Assembly: GCA_016647705.1 (NCBI GenBank) | Contig: CM028326.1 | Span: 5,642,001-5,706,000, forward strand | Direction: 5' to 3' | Length of the DNA: 64,000 bases | DNA from: Eucommia ulmoides | Lineage: Eukaryota; Streptophyta; Magnoliopsida; Garryales; Eucommiaceae | Part shown: piece after piece, positions 36,870-50,639 of the stretch | Layout: the number at the start of each line of letters is the position of its first letter | Numbering within the stretch: the first letter of the stretch is position 1 | Translations under genes and position numbers: made by a program | Notes under the pieces: generated by a model | What the model saw: only the letters and a program-made list of their open reading frames with translations | Told to the model about the DNA's origin: nothing | Databases searched by the model: none

Positions 36870-37571
36870 TCATTCGTTAGGACCATGAGTCTCATTGACC
36901 ACAGGAAGTGCAGGCTGCCATGAAACTGGATTTCTCTCTCTCCTCTTTCTACCATCACCCAAAACCTTGAAACCCTTTTTTGTTCCATTCTCTCTGTAAT
37001 TTGCTTTCTCATCCTTCATTGGAACGACAGAGCCAGTTTCCTGCATCCCATCAACCCCGAAAAACCTCACCCGGCGATTCCCGGCTTTACTTCTTCCTGT
37101 GACTTTACTCTGCCGGGAAAACAACTTGCCCGAAACCTTCTCCTCCGGCCCAGAAACAGCCTCCCCGGACAGCCTAGACACAAACGAGCCATCAGCACCA
37201 CCATAGCCATAGCCATAGCCTGAGAAATCTTCTCCGGCTGGTTTCCTAATCCGTCGCCGGAGCTTCTTCAATGTCCGGCGAGGCACAATGAATAGCTTCC
37301 GGCCCGGCACGAGGATCTCGTCAGGCCGGACCACCGAATCCCACGGCCGCCAAAATACATCCGGCGTTGCCAGAACAAAAGCCGGGTACTTCTTGAGAAT
37401 CCGGGCTGCCGGAACCGCCATGTAGTGGTATTCAGTGACACCGCCGGCGTGGACTATCCTCAACACGGACGAGATCTCCGGCTCCAGAGGAGAGGCCAGG
37501 TCAGGCCCATGGCAGTGGCTGGAGGGGGGTTTGTTATTGGCCCGAACACCGAAGAGTTTTTGCAGCAGCAT
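36870..37571 (-). CDS. DUF4228 / PADRE domain protein
   Basis: 233 aa, intronless. The N-terminal half carries the family pattern: IVHAGGVTEYHYMAVPAARI (about residues 39-58), then KYPAFVLATPDVFWRPWDSV and PGRKLFIVPRRTLKKLRRRI. The C-terminal half is basic and low in predicted order (Arg/Lys/Gly-rich, including a GYGYGYGG run), with two more short motifs, NRRVRFFGVDG and NPVSWQPALPVVNE, as in other members. Members are plant-specific, often induced by pathogens or abiotic stress, and of unknown biochemical function; a nuclear or membrane-tethered role has been proposed. A TATA-like CTATAAAT lies at 37671-37678, about 100 bp upstream of the ATG. Frame intact. Confidence 0.85.
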   Translation of the reverse strand: MLLQKLFGVRANNKPPSSHCHGPDLASPLEPEISSVLRIVHAGGVTEYHYMAVPAARILKKYPAFVLATPDVFWRPWDSVVRPDEILVPGRKLFIVPRRTLKKLRRRIRKPAGEDFSGYGYGYGGADGSFVSRLSGEAVSGPEEKVSGKLFSRQSKVTGRSKAGNRRVRFFGVDGMQETGSVVPMKDEKANYRENGTKKGFKVLGDGRKRRERNPVSWQPALPVVNETHGPNE

Positions 37572-37670
37572 GAGTATTGTAAATTGTTTTTGCCAGAGTC
37601 AACAAGTAAATAACAAGAGAATTTAAACTTCCGGCAATCGGAGAATCCAAGAAAACATGCGACGAAACAA

Positions 37671-37678
37671 ATTTATAG
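37671..37678 (-). promoter_or_regulatory. Probable TATA box of the DUF4228 gene
   Basis: The minus strand reads CTATAAAT about 100 bp upstream of the start codon. Confidence 0.5.
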
Positions 37679-38368
37679 ATAAGATCTAGGCAGGAAGATG
37701 AAGAAGAGTCCGTAGGTTTTTTTTTTGTTCTTTTTTGCAGCAGGACAACAACTAGACATTAAATAACAATAAATTAAATTAAATTGAAAAAAAAAATCTA
37801 AAAAAATAAAATAAAAATAAAATTGAATGATGCTTTGCTTATACCAATTACAACAGCTGCTGAGTACATATTTTGCTATCAAAATTCACTTTACAAGTAA
37901 GACACCAAAAGAGGGGGGAAAAAGAGGGAATTGGAGAGAAAAAAAAAACCACCTAGATTTCTAATCTTACCTTTCAGAGTCCTATAAATCTCAAAAAAAA
38001 AAAAAATCGAAAACATAATACAAAAAAAAAAAAAGTTGCCGAGATGAGTCTAATAGACCGGAAAGATTATAAAAAAGGGCGAAGAGTAAAAACAATATAC
38101 CAGCAGCCAAGAAAGAAGAACTGCTCGAGCTGGGCCGAACAAGCTTCAAAATAGTCAGCATCAGTTACAGAAGGATTTCCTGAGCCGAGCAATCAAAAGA
38201 TGATAATTCGCCAATTTTTTCTTTTTCTTTATTTTTTCAAAATTCTTGATCTATAACAAATTCGGTTCCAGCGAATATTTTAACCACCCCTTTCTGATCT
38301 CCTTCAATAAAAACTAGTTAGAATTCTCCAACAAAAAATTTCCCAGATTTTTTTTTGGGGGTTTAATT

Positions 38369-41300
38369 TCAGTAGCTAGTGGGCTGCCAATTCATTTGGG
38401 AATGCTGTTGCGGCTGCTGCTGCTGCTGATAGACGGTACCTGTAGGACCTGCCACATCGGCAGGTCCGGGCATGGTCTGAGACTGTTGAAGAAGAGGGTG
38501 TACAGTAGGAGCTTGGACCGGTTGTGCAGGGTGATAGATCCCAGCATAGGCCCCGTGGCCCTGAGGAAGATTATAGAAAGAAGTAGCCTGCAGACCTGAT
38601 ACATCTCGACCTGGTGTAGTAATCCATACACCTGAACCTTCGCTCTGTACAAAAAACATAAGATGAAACTTCAATTCTTTATGTGAAAGCTGCTCCAAAT
38701 GCAATCAGAATACATATATACATATATATATAAGAGAGAGATGCACACATATAGGTGTCACGGTATAAAACAATTATACTAATGATCTAGTGATGAGCAA
38801 AACTGGAAATTCGACTGTCGGATTTGATCAAAAGAGAAGCAGCTGAATCAACCACCAAACATTAACAATATGGTAAGGCACCCAAAGGGAAGTACGTTAG
38901 GTGTCTTTTGTTTAGTAATTCTATCTCAAATTTCTGTTTCTGTTCCACTTTTTTTTAATCCCGAGCTTTCTGACTTCCATTTTCCATTTGTCGTAAAAAT
39001 TGGGTAACAGAACAGAATTGTGCCGATACATCTGTTTTTCTTAGCAAGTTTTTTAGAAACAAAACAAAAATCTGGGAACAGAACTCTACACAATCACTAA
39101 CTTATTGTTTGATTTGATCGCCTTAAAATGAGCCTTATAAATATGTATTCCCCCCCCCCCCCAAAAAAAAAAAAAAAGTTTCAGCAACAACAGCCAAAAT
39201 GAATTAAGATACGGCCCAATGCATAAGCAAACCCAACATGACAATCTACTTAAATAATTGCTCTTACTCTTGCTGCGTCAAGATGAAAAAAAGAAAAGAA
39301 ATGGAAGCATCGAACAGACCTATACGACAATTTCAATTAAACCCCTTTTCAATATTGAAGACAAATTAAAAAACATCAATCACGCAAGAATAAGAAACCT
39401 GACCTGTGGCCCAGTAACATAGACACTGCTTTCCTTAAATTGATTTGCAGCTACATCCTCATTGGTTGAATTTCCAGCATTTGGAGGTGAACCAGGATTG
39501 TAACCAGCAGGAGAGGCGCCATAAGGCAAATAGCCGGGCAATCCAATGTTGTTAGGGTTTCCTGCATTAGAACCCGGCTTGAATTGTGGGAGTGAATACT
39601 TAGCAGTTGGTGGAGCAGGGTATAAGCCGCCAGCCTGAGGCTGCTGCTGAGGGAATGCCCCAGAACCGAGAAATTGATGAATGGCGGGAGGTTGAACATA
39701 AAAAGGGGAGAAATAGGGACCATATGGAATATAACTTGGAGGATAATGGGGAAAATGCACCCCCGTTGGTTGCCTATAAATGGGCAGGTGTTGCTGCGGT
39801 ACAGCTATTGAGCTCTGCATAAGCCCTGCAGCTTGAGTCACTAACGGTGGTGGACTTGCAGTAGGCAAAACCATCGAATTTCCGCCCTAAAATAGGACAC
39901 TTAGAAGGGTCAGAAGAGTAGGGGAAAATTATAAATACCAAAACAAAACAAGCAAAAGCATAGACCTAAAGGCACTGTTTGGTTCGCTACTCAGATAACT
40001 TGAGCAGATTCTTAGTTTTTGGAAACTCAAAATAATACTTTCTTTTAATAATATAACTCAAAAACATTTTTACAAAACAATTTTCGCAATACCCAATCTA
40101 TCACATCACCTACTTTTAATATCAAACTTTTATTATTTTAAAATTTTATTTTTTTCATCTTTATTTTTTTATAGACCTAAGTAGTCTGACTCTTTCCTGG
40201 ACCCCGTGCATAGCGGGAACTTTGTAGTACCGAACTGCCCTTTATCTTTATTTTTTTGTGAGTGTGAGCCTTGGATATAATGGTAAGATTGCTTCATTGT
40301 GACTTGGAAATCCTAGGTTCAAATCTTGGAAACTGCCGCTCTGTAAATAGGGGTAAGGCTGCGTACATCTAACCCTCCTCATAACTTGCAATGGCTGGAG
40401 ACTTCGTGCACTGAGTTGCCTTTTTATATCTTTTTTTTTTTTTTGTTAGTGTAAGCCTTGGGTACCTAGAAGTCTCGGGTTCAAATCTTAGAAACCATCT
40501 CTCTGTATACAGGGGTGAAGGCGTACAACTGACCCTCCCCAAACCCCGCAATGGCGAGAGCCTTCGTGCACTAAGCTGCCCTTTTATATCTTTATTTATT
40601 GTTTCTATACCACAAATTCACTCAACAAACATCATTATTATCTCTCTTTTTCAACATCAGATTTCAATAAATCACGTTACTTTTACTTTTCAATTTTTCA
40701 ACACATTATTAACAAACTCTTTTTCACAACTAAACCAAACAACCAATTGATTTCAAAAAAGTCTTCAAAAACACCAAAATGATTCCAGAACATATGCAAA
40801 TTGCTCTTAGATTCCTTTCCCACATAACAAAAAGTGTATATCCACTTCCCCCTAGATAATGGCTTAAACGCTCTAGTATTATGGCAATTAATGTCCAAGC
40901 CATGGTTAAGTTTTTAAAGACAATCTCTTGGTCTAAAGTTTTATATATGGATTATGGACACATGAACATTCTACAAGGGCTACAACAGAAGGGTTCCACC
41001 TCAGAAGCCAGATAGAAATGCATGCCTTAAATTTGTGTTTATTAATGTAAAAATGTGTAGCAAGAAATGAGAGTATAATATTTGTGCAAATAATAGTTGC
41101 AGACCTCTTGAGGAGACTGAGAAGTCTGTGGAGACATCACCACGACATTTCCATTGTACTTGGTTGGAAATCCAGCTGAATGGAAGGGTGAAACGCGGCC
41201 ATCAGTATCAGCACCTGAACGGTAAAATTGGGCATAGTAGTTTGCTGGATCAAAAGGTTGCTGAACCTGCACGAGAAAAGATACCATAGCCCGGGAAATT

Positions 41301-44300
41301 ATTATAACTGAATAAGAACTAAAGATTAAAGTCGAAAATTACTTTCGGCACCATTTGATAGTGTCCTTTTTTAAGTGCTTTTTTGCTTTTAAGCAAAAAG
41401 TTGCATTTGTTTTGCACTTCAATAAAATACTTTTAAAAATTCAAGAAAGTAAAAGTACTAATATTGAAAACCAAAAGATAGTTATTTTTCATTTGTACTA
41501 ATATTAAAAATCAAAAGATAGTTATTTTTCATTACTTTGATTTTTATACTTTAAGAGATTAATCGACTATAACCTATCCAACCACATTTTCTCAACCCTC
41601 TACGAAATTCTTTCGGATTAAGAAATCGGTTATATAGGTAACACTAAACAGACTTTCGATTTTTACTTTTGCTTTCATGAAAAAGTACTCTTTTTGTTCA
41701 ATGAACATTTTTTAATTATAATAGTACTTAAAAAAAAGTGTTACCTAATAGTGACTTAGTTTTATAAAACCTGACAAGCGAAAAACAAAAGTCCAATGGT
41801 TCATTAAGAAAATTTACTTTATATTCACCAGATACGAACAGCTAAGGCTCAAGAATGCGAGACTTACAACATAGCTGGGGATGCGAGGCACATCACGCCC
41901 TTGAGCTTCTGAGCTTTCAAAAGGCGTAAGATGGCTCCCGGGAATAGGTGGCATGAAACCGAGACTGTAGTTAGGGGAAGTATGAGCCACTGAGAACTGA
42001 TGGCCTCCAGTAGGCAAAGCAGTCTCTTGCTTGGACTCATTGTACTCCGGGTCCACACTGGGTGAGACATCATCCTCAGCCGATAAATTCTCAGGTATTA
42101 CATGTGAAGATGTTTGAGTATGATCAGGATAATCTCCTTCATCCGAAGTTGGCAATGCATTTTGGTTGCTGAATTCAACATATATGACAATTAAAAAAAT
42201 AAATATGGAAGGCAACTTTCAGAATTCCAAGTACAATAATTCACGATTAATGGATTTGTGCACCAGAAGAACGGTTCAAGTTTTCACGAATCGGCAAACA
42301 TTGAGTAATTGTAAAATAAAACAGTAGACAACATAAAAGAACCAAGGCAATTTAAGTATAACACACTCAATTCTATCATGTTTAGCACTACACCTACTCC
42401 ACTTTACATTCTTGTTCGATAGAACCACAAGAAAGTGCTCCAATCTCAAAATAATAATGAAGGGACAAACACATAATAGAGAGAAAAATGAAGGGCCAAA
42501 TAGAGGCCAGAAATAACAAGAGGGATAACACAATAGAAAGAAAGCAATGTATTTTAGAAAGAAGAAAATACATGAGAAAATGAAACGAGGAAGAGATAAA
42601 ACAAGAAACGGGGGTGAGGAAAATGAGAAACAACAGAAGAAGAGAAGGTTGTGAAAGACAACATGAATCGGACAACCAATAGTTGAGAATGGACAGCATG
42701 GAAACAAGCTTCAAGAGGGAACAGATACCAATGAACTGTATAACCGATTGCCATGCCGGTAAATAGAAATTAGAGACAGCTCATAAGTGAGAAAGAAAAC
42801 AAAAGAGAATGGGAGAGAGAGTGAGTGGGAAAAAAACAGGATGAGTGCAGCAAGAATGAGATATTTGCTTACAACCTTTTAAAGAAACTCAAAACCTAAA
42901 AAATTTCATTTCAACCGAAAGTAGTGAAACTATTCCTGCCCATCATAGTAACCTAATGTTATCCAATTGCAAAGTAAACCCAGTAATACTTGTTCAAAGT
43001 ATGGGACTTCCATTGCTGCTGCAGAGCGAATAAGAAATAAATGAAACAGAATCCACCAAACTAGGCCGAAAAGAAAATCTTCACAACAAAAAAAAAAATC
43101 AACAAAATTGTATTTAAAAAGACAAATATCTTCTTTACAGTTGTTGGAATCTCATTTATGGCAGTTTGCGAGACCAATAATTAATGATATAGCTCATATG
43201 ATACATAGATGTTTGCATACAAGATGAACTTGTTAATCATGACAAATAGAAGTTAAAAGATATAGTTCACAGAAAAATTATCACCACGCTTCATGCTTAT
43301 TGCCTACACATAACTAAAATAAAGTAATCATTGTGCCATTAACACATATTTGTAGTTGTCATTCCATAAGAATATATGCTTCTTTCAAGACCAGTAAAAG
43401 AAAGCGGTTCTTTCAAGTCCAATAAAAGAAAGGCATAAAAAATACCTAATTTGATGCATAACAAAGAATATATGATGCAACATGAAATCAAAATTGGAAT
43501 GAAGGGTTTAATAGCTAAGGTGGCATTTGTTTAGTATTCACGCTCCCAAAAATACTTGGAACATGATCATAGATTCAGGAATGATTCAGTTCTGCTCCCT
43601 GCATCTATTCTAAAATCTGGGAACAGAATAGAACCAGTTTCTCATTTCCATATTTCTCATTTTGTTCTCATTTTTAAGAGAACAAGCACAAACCAAACGC
43701 CACCTAATTTTTTCAGTCTATAAATAACCCTTCGCCACATCCTTCAAATAAAGTTTAAACAAGGAAAAACCAATTATAAGTGATTCTTCCAATCAAAATA
43801 TAGGCTAAAAAGAACAAGAAATGTCCATAGGAAGAATTGGTTATTTAGCATCAAACCTCAAGGTCCTCAACTAAGTAGAAATAAATAAATATTTTGACAA
43901 ACCTTGAGGACCGCTCCTCCGTAGTTTCTTCAATTCCATCGGAAGTTTCAGTTAGAGGTAAAGGGCTCTTATCGGTCTCAGGGCCATTGCCATAGCTTGA
44001 GTTTAGGGCAAAACTAGTATCAAAACTACCAAAACAGAAATCAAATTTCTCCACTTCAGGCCGGTGGAGATGGGTTGGAAGAGTAACAAGTCGACCATCT
44101 GAAATGTGAGTCTCTTCTAGCTTCCTTTGCAGTTCCAAAGTTGCTTCTTTTGAATCAACAGCACTGAATGTAGGACGAGACTGAGTATTAGCCTCAATAG
44201 TAACTGTAGGAACCTCAGAAGAAACAGTTTTTGCTGATCCTTGAGAACTGCTAGGATTCGCTGGCTTCGGTTTCCATTTTTTAGTAGGACCCACTGTTCA

Positions 44301-47300
44301 AAAGAATAAATCATGAGTTGAATGTAAAGTGTGCAACCCATATATACATATTAAAAAACATTTCATATTACGCAATCTTCACAGATAACCTCATCATTTT
44401 GTTGAGAGAACAGATATTTGGATAACATATCAATAGAGAGACCATACTTTTCTTCCATAATACTGATTAATTTAGAGAAGTTCGGTTATAAATGAAAGTT
44501 ATTGTTAAAAACACCCAATTCCAAACAATTTAGCAATAAGGGAAACAACTCAATCACATCAAAAAAAGGTTCTCTCTAGAAAACAATCGCAAAACTAAAC
44601 CCCTATTCCAGACAACAGCAACATACAAACTCTACTGCCTACCCTAACCCTCTCCCACCAATAATGGAGGAAGGGAAAGTGTGCAGGTGAAAATGGGTGA
44701 TGTATGATCATAACTCTCAAGCAATCATATCAAGCTTAATTTGAGTCTCAGGAGGTATTAAGAGGTAAGCATATTCCAATGCAATGTGCTGGTGGCAATA
44801 ACAGAAGGCAATATTACAGTGCAGCTGCAGGTACCCATAACCTGCCCTCATAGCTGATACCTCATTCTAATGCTGGGCAGCAGCCACCTATTTTCAACAT
44901 TGTGTTGAGCACAAGCAGCACAACTAACATAAATAACCTAGTTTCAATTTAATTGACAAAAATCTTGTTCAAATTCTTACCTTTTTGAGGGGGAATTACT
45001 TGTGTGCGATTATTTAAATTTGATGAAGGCGTACTAACAGCAGAGCTAATATGAGTAGAAGAAACGGATTGTAAAGAATCAGAGAGCTTATTCTTTCGGA
45101 TTTCCTGAGATTTGCTAGGCATCTTTCCTTGCATGAAGCTCCCCACCTCAGCACCTGCAAATTAGTCATCAACGTATATATAGATTACATAACCAAATAT
45201 CCCAGTGTGACTTAAGCAAAAGTAAGCGTAAGTCATATTTTTTCGATTGAGTAATGTTAAATTGAAATATAGAAGATGACTCTTTATTAGTAGCAAGTTT
45301 CTGACCTGTAGTTGATTTGATTTCACCAGGGATAGCTGAAATCTGTTCAACAGGATTGAATTGGTTTTCTACTTCATGTTTAGTTGCACCCACGGCACTT
45401 GGGATAAGCGAGTTTTGAGATGAAACTGATAGTGGCTCTGAGGCACTATTAGCGCCATCTATGGTAGGGTTCTTCTTGCTAGCATCAACAGGGGGTGGAA
45501 GCGCTGGAGGGCCCTTCCCTTTACTAATATCAGCGGCTCCATCCTCCTCTACTTGGTTTGACCAACTTCCTGTGGATAACTTTGCATCACGCACTACTGT
45601 AGTACTACTTCCAGAAGCCACGGTAGCAGGACCTTTCATTATCAAGGTCGAGGGACTGAAAAGAAAGAAATGATTTTGTAAGAGATAGAACAGAAACTTC
45701 AAAAGAGAACTTCGGCAATACAGCAAACTGATGGCATAGTCCAGTAAGAATTGTTCACCTGGTAACAGAAGCTGATTCTTTATTTTTCGTCCCATAAGAA
45801 ACAGGCAGCAATGAGGAAGAAGCAGCCTTCTCAGGACCTGGATCTTTTGTATCCTCCTTTCCCAAAGAAGAGCCCCTGCCAGCACCAGCATCTGACAAGA
45901 GAGAATGTCATAGATAAAATATGTGTGTGAGTGTGAAAAGATACAAACTTCTTTGCAGTTTTAAGGGAGAGAGGAAATGGTAAATACGAAAACAAAAGTT
46001 ACAAGCTTTCACAATCAATGAAGGCCCATGTTACAGAATGTGGATGATGGCAAATAAAGCCAAAAAAAAAAAATCAACTTTTATGGGCTTCCAATTAAAA
46101 GATATATGACTTTGTGCCAAACAAAAAAATTTCCATTAGACTTCAGAACATGAAATACATATGGAATTAACAAGTTTCAATGAAGGAAGACAAGAGAATA
46201 CACCATGAAGCTGTTTAGCAAGTTGAAACAATGAGTAAATTCAGACAACAGTCATCCTCTCTGCTAGCAATCCTCAACGGTCGACAGAATAAAAGAATTG
46301 GATTTACCTGTGTAACGAGGTGAATAGTTTCCCCTCCCTCCCTTATTCCCACGCCCCTGCATGCCAGGTTTCCACCTTGGATCATGAGACTCCTTGTTCA
46401 AACTCTGCAAAGACAGTAAAATATTGAATAATTTTTAATATTTCCAAAGCCAAAAAATAGAAAAGAAATGAATACTCTCAGAGGATGCATTTCTTTTCCA
46501 ATTCTCGTAATTTGCTATGCTGCTTCTTTATCGTATTTAATTACTTCTGGGCCATTCATTTAAATAGGGCTAAATTACTAAGATGATTATTGAATTGAAA
46601 AAGTATAATACAATATAGAAGCCAGAAAGACTACTTAAAACATGAAACTCAACCAAATAACAACCATCATATTGAAACATGAAACTCAACCAAATAACAG
46701 CCATCATATTGAAACAGTTAACATTTTAGTATACTCAAAGGACAAAATCAAAATGCTTTTTGCACCATAATCTATTATGTTAAAGCAATATACTGAAAAA
46801 GCCAAATCTTTTATTGGAAAGAAAAATCATTCAGTTGCTAATTAAAAAAAACAGTTTATTACCCGAAAAAAAATTGAAAATATATATTTAAAAAGTTTGG
46901 ATCTTACATTAATAAAACTAATGAGAATAAATTATTACAATTTGATCAAATATGACATAAATCTGCATCAAGTCATATCCTATGTAGACTATGAAGAATA
47001 CTTCTCCCCATAAACTGGCATCTCAATGCTTGTATAAATAGAAGACTAGTTCTTACCGTGGCAAATACTAATTTGATCATCATAAATGACTGATATTAAT
47101 CCCAAGATCTGTGAAACTAAAAGAAGCTCCGGACTTCTACAAATGAACTTATTGTACAGATAAAACATTTTTACTTCATTTATTCTCAACATCTTTACTA
47201 CATGCATACACATTCTTAAGCACGCTTAAGAACAAATGAACAATACAAGAATTAATGGCAAATATCCTTGGTGCTACATTGATTTGCTAATAATTGTTTC

Positions 47301-48801
47301 TCTTCATCTAATTCTAAGACTATGACATGCATGATGATGGTCTAAACAACAAGATCATCAGTCCACAATACTATTCCATTATTGTCTAGAAAACAAAATC
47401 ACTAGTCAATAAAAACTGGATGAAATATGTGTGTAATCAATCCAAATAATCAGAATAATCATACCTCCCTTTTCTTATCACGTTTCCTTTTAACTTCATG
47501 AAATGGATCTGAGAAAGAACAAAAGAAAGACATGTTATCAAATGATGAAGAGACGAGGAAAAAGTGAGATCAAAGTATCAAACCAGCAAGCATCAGACAG
47601 TCATTGGTCAAAGACTCGACACGAACACAAAGAAGACGTGTAACAACTATAGAACTATACCTACTTTATCAAAAAAATACACAAGCATGGTGTGGCTTTA
47701 TTTCTGGAAACATAATAAGCAACTACTCAAACTCATATTTTAGGAAACCCGTATTCAAAACTAACATACTCAAAGTAAAACAGAAGTGCAATTAATAAGT
47801 GTCATCTCTAATGGCAAGCATAATGGAGATCTTCTCTGGTGCTGTCAGATAATGAGTGGCAGGAAGTCATTAATTTCCAGCTTAAATGACAGAAAACTGT
47901 AAAAAAAAAAAAAAAATACAATTAAAATAACTCAAAAATAATCCAAACCAAATTAGGAGTTTGTTGAGCATCTTCCAAAAGTAGCAACAAATCAGGAACG
48001 TTTGCTTGCAGAAATTATCAAGCGGAACCCTTGTTATTCTGCTTCACTGATCATAAATCCAAATGGTGTAAGCAACCTCGAATCTATCACAAACAAATTC
48101 ATTTTCCTCAATGAGGATGCTCCAAATTTTGATGAGCATAAAAGCTAAAGTTCACTTAGGACTCAACACCCTCAATGGTACCAAATCAATTTTCAATCTT
48201 TCAAAGTAATATCTTAGCAGTTTCACTCTGACAATGAATTAGAAGAAAAAGAACAAAGAATCAAAGATATATACACGCATATGGACCATGAAAATTAATT
48301 AATGGTGGCGCCCCAATCTTGCAATCAACATAAAGATCAACCTCTATAACACCCCTAGTAGTCCTTAGAACAGATTCTTTGGGGGATGGAGGGAATGACC
48401 AGAAAAAAGCTGTACACTAAACCCAAAGGTTCACCTTTCAGTACATCGACCAAACAGCACTCCAAAAATCGAATCAGGAGACCACTCAGCTCACTCTATC
48501 GCAAAAAACACAACCATGATTTGAATAAAAAGCACCGAAATCAAGTTTGTCAAACCATGAATTCATCAACGCACCGTCACATACAAACGAGATCAACCCC
48601 AAATAAGACGACATATAGCTAAGAAATAAAACAGAACGAACCCTGGAGGAGAAGCTTATGAGTGGTCTCGTTGGGATCCATAGAACATTCCTTGAGCATT
48701 GAATATATCTCCTCGTCACTGTGATTCCCCGTGATGTCCTTTATGTTCTGGATCATCTTGCGAAGACCAGACGGAATTGAACCCCTGGCACCGCTGCTCA
48801 T
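38369..48801 (-). CDS. GBF-interacting protein 1-like (GIP1_N/DUF1296, UBA-like)
   Basis: Eleven coding exons: 48642-48801, 47465-47508, 46308-46404, 45759-45891, 45306-45655, 44981-45154, 43903-44293, 41868-42168, 41105-41266, 39404-39886, 38369-38644. All junctions have GT-AG borders and keep phase, giving 2571 bp and 856 aa. The N-terminal GIP1_N UBA-like domain (about residues 5-70) has KMIQNIKDITGNHSDEEIY and LKECSMDPNET, then FHEVKRKRDKKRE. The middle is long, Ser/Thr-rich and probably disordered. The C-terminal third is rich in Pro, Gln, Tyr and Gly (HYPPSYIPYGPYFSPFYVQP; a QQQQQPQQ run) and ends NWQPTSY. GIP1 in Arabidopsis binds G-box factors and enhances their DNA binding; longer relatives of this size exist. 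The start at 48801 (MSSGARG) is chosen over the upstream in-frame Met at 48828 because it fits the family N-terminus and survives in the distal duplicate. Introns hold SINEs and MITEs. Confidence 0.9.
40171..40600 (+). mobile_element. Three Au-like SINE copies in tandem (intron 9 of the GIP1-like gene)
   Basis: Copy 1 (40171-40258) is a 3' part only (GGACCCCGTGCATAGCGGG...CTGCCCTTTAT). Copy 2 (about 40259-40445) is near full length, with a box-A-like TGGATATAATGGTAAG (about 40272-40287), box B GGTTCAAATCT (40316-40326), and the Au-type 3' end GGGTAAGGCTGCGTAC...TTCGTGCACTGAGTTGCC. Copy 3 (40446-40600) lacks box A. Each ends in a T-rich tract. The family is called from the characteristic 3' body. 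Confidence 0.8.
41346..41755. mobile_element. Possible MITE in intron 8 of the GIP1-like gene
   Basis: The left end CACCATTTGATAGTGTCC with TTTTTTAAGTGC resembles the inverted right end CACTATTAGGTAACAC with TTTTTTTTAAGTAC. No clear target duplication was found. Confidence 0.35.
43519..43704. mobile_element. Tourist-like MITE (186 bp) in intron 7 of the GIP1-like gene
   Basis: Ends GGTGGCATTTGTTTAG and, inverted, GGTGGCGTTTGGTTTG, flanked by TAA (43516-43518, 43705-43707). The internal CTGGGAACAGAA words are shared with a degraded relative at about 38908-39100 in intron 10. Confidence 0.75.
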
Positions 48802-49120
48802 CCTTACGGCTCTGTGGGAAGTACACAAAGAATGTAGCCGTGCACTGGTTGGCTATGCCAGGAACGGAGATTTGATTTCGCAATCGAAGAATGAGATGAG
48901 GAAAGACGCGCAGGGGAGACTTTGGAGTGGCGGAAGGGATTGGGGATTGAATTGATCTAATCAAAATTCCCAAGCTTTGCGCATATGGAGGAGAGAGGAA
49001 AATCAGAAGAAAAGAGGGGGAAGAAGAAGAAGAAGGGAGCTAAATGTGAGTGTCCTGGAGCTGTAGGGCTTTTTGGTTCTTCTTATGCCTTTTCGGGTCG
49101 GGTTGGGTCGGGTATCTTTC

Positions 49121-49130
49121 TTTATATAGT
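49121..49130 (-). promoter_or_regulatory. Probable TATA box of the GIP1-like gene
   Basis: The minus strand reads ACTATATAAA about 320 bp upstream of the ATG. The same box is kept at about 58710-58722 in the duplicated 5' end. Confidence 0.6.
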
Positions 49131-49279
49131 GTATATAATTGATTATAAACCCAATTAGAAATTAATAATGTATCCTATTTTAATTTTAAATTAAGTATAA
49201 ATCACTTAATCATGTTTTGACTTGTGTTCTAATCACATGGTCAATGCTCCCTTATATCTTTAATTAAATGATTCTAATT

Positions 49280-49680
49280 AATGTTTGCATCATCGGCCAT
49301 AGGCGCCACCCTCTATCTCCACCAACCATTGCCCGTTGCCACTCGCCGTCAGATCTCAAGCCTCCGATTGTCAATTTTTTGCCATTGGCCACCATAATTT
49401 TTTTAGTTACATGTAACTATTTTATTAGTATATTTTTTAGTTATATTTTTATAATAAAATTTTTAGTTGCATTCATGTAATTTTTCAGTGACCAACAACT
49501 GAAAAATTAGTTGAATGTAACTAAAACGTATATAAAAAAAAATTACTAAAAAAATTAGTTGAATATAACTGAAAAAATCCGCACAATCGATGACTAAATT
49601 TCGGCCATCGGAGACCGTAATTCAATGACCAAAGTTTGGTGGTGACAACAGCAAAAGGGTGGTGGTTGGTGAGGCAAACA
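49280..49680. repeat. Dispersed repeat R2, copy 2
   Basis: It shares the order TTAGTTACATGTAACTATT, AT-rich core, AATATAACTGAAAAA, CAATCGATGACT with 35390-35835. 49690-50630 beyond it is AT-rich with no gene. Confidence 0.55.
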
Positions 49681-50639
49681 TTAGTATTTCCATGAACTTT
49701 AATAGATGAGACTAAAACTCAAGTACTTAGTTTGAGAATCGTATGATATAGTAAAACTTTAAAGTGGAAAACATGACTTGAAATTAATGAGAGTTAACTA
49801 TTAACCATATATTCAATCCTATTGAAATAGGAAATAAATGGCTAAGATTGACTCATTCTACTACTAATAATACATTGATTCATTTCCCTCCTAATATTCT
49901 AACACTAATCACACCATTAATATTATATTTATTCATTTCACTACTAAATATTGATTGTAAATTAATAAAAAAAATTATCTTGAAAATAACATATTAGTTC
50001 ATCTATTTTTTATACCTTATGAAAAATCGAATATTATCACTATAATACCCGTTAAATTTATATTTTTCAAATAATATCTTATTTAAATTAAATTATATTT
50101 TTTTTGAGATTATTTGTGTATTGTGAAAAAGGCATCACTGAATATTTATTGATTTCTAAAATGATAAAAATATATTTTTTTATATAATTATATTTTTATT
50201 TGGGGTGTAATATGATGTCTATAATTAAATTTTTGTTTGTAGGTATATAAAGGTTTATATATCGTATTTTGAGTTTGTGGGTGTATAAAAATTCATGTAA
50301 TTACATTTTTCATTTGTGGTTATATAAAGGTTCATATAACTAGTTTTTTTTATAAAAGTTTATATAATTATATTTTTCGTTTGGGGTGTGTAAAAGTAGG
50401 TTGATTATTTAGAAATATAATAGAAGATAGAAAAGAAAGAGAAAAGACAACAAAAAAAACAAAAAAACAATGACAGACTAAATCAAATAAAAAAAGATTA
50501 AATTTTCAATAATACAATGTGATGTTTTTGTTACTATACAAATACAAAAATTTTATTTGCAATCTCACATTTCTTTAGCCTTAAAATTATGTTTAACTAA
50601 AAAGTTATCATTCCATCAAATATTTTAACAATACGCTTA

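Noticed and set aside
39970..40755. A MITE enclosing the SINE array (GGCACTGTTTGGTT ... AAACCAAACAACC)
   Set aside because: End similarity is short and no target duplication matches; chance in AT-rich intron DNA is plausible.
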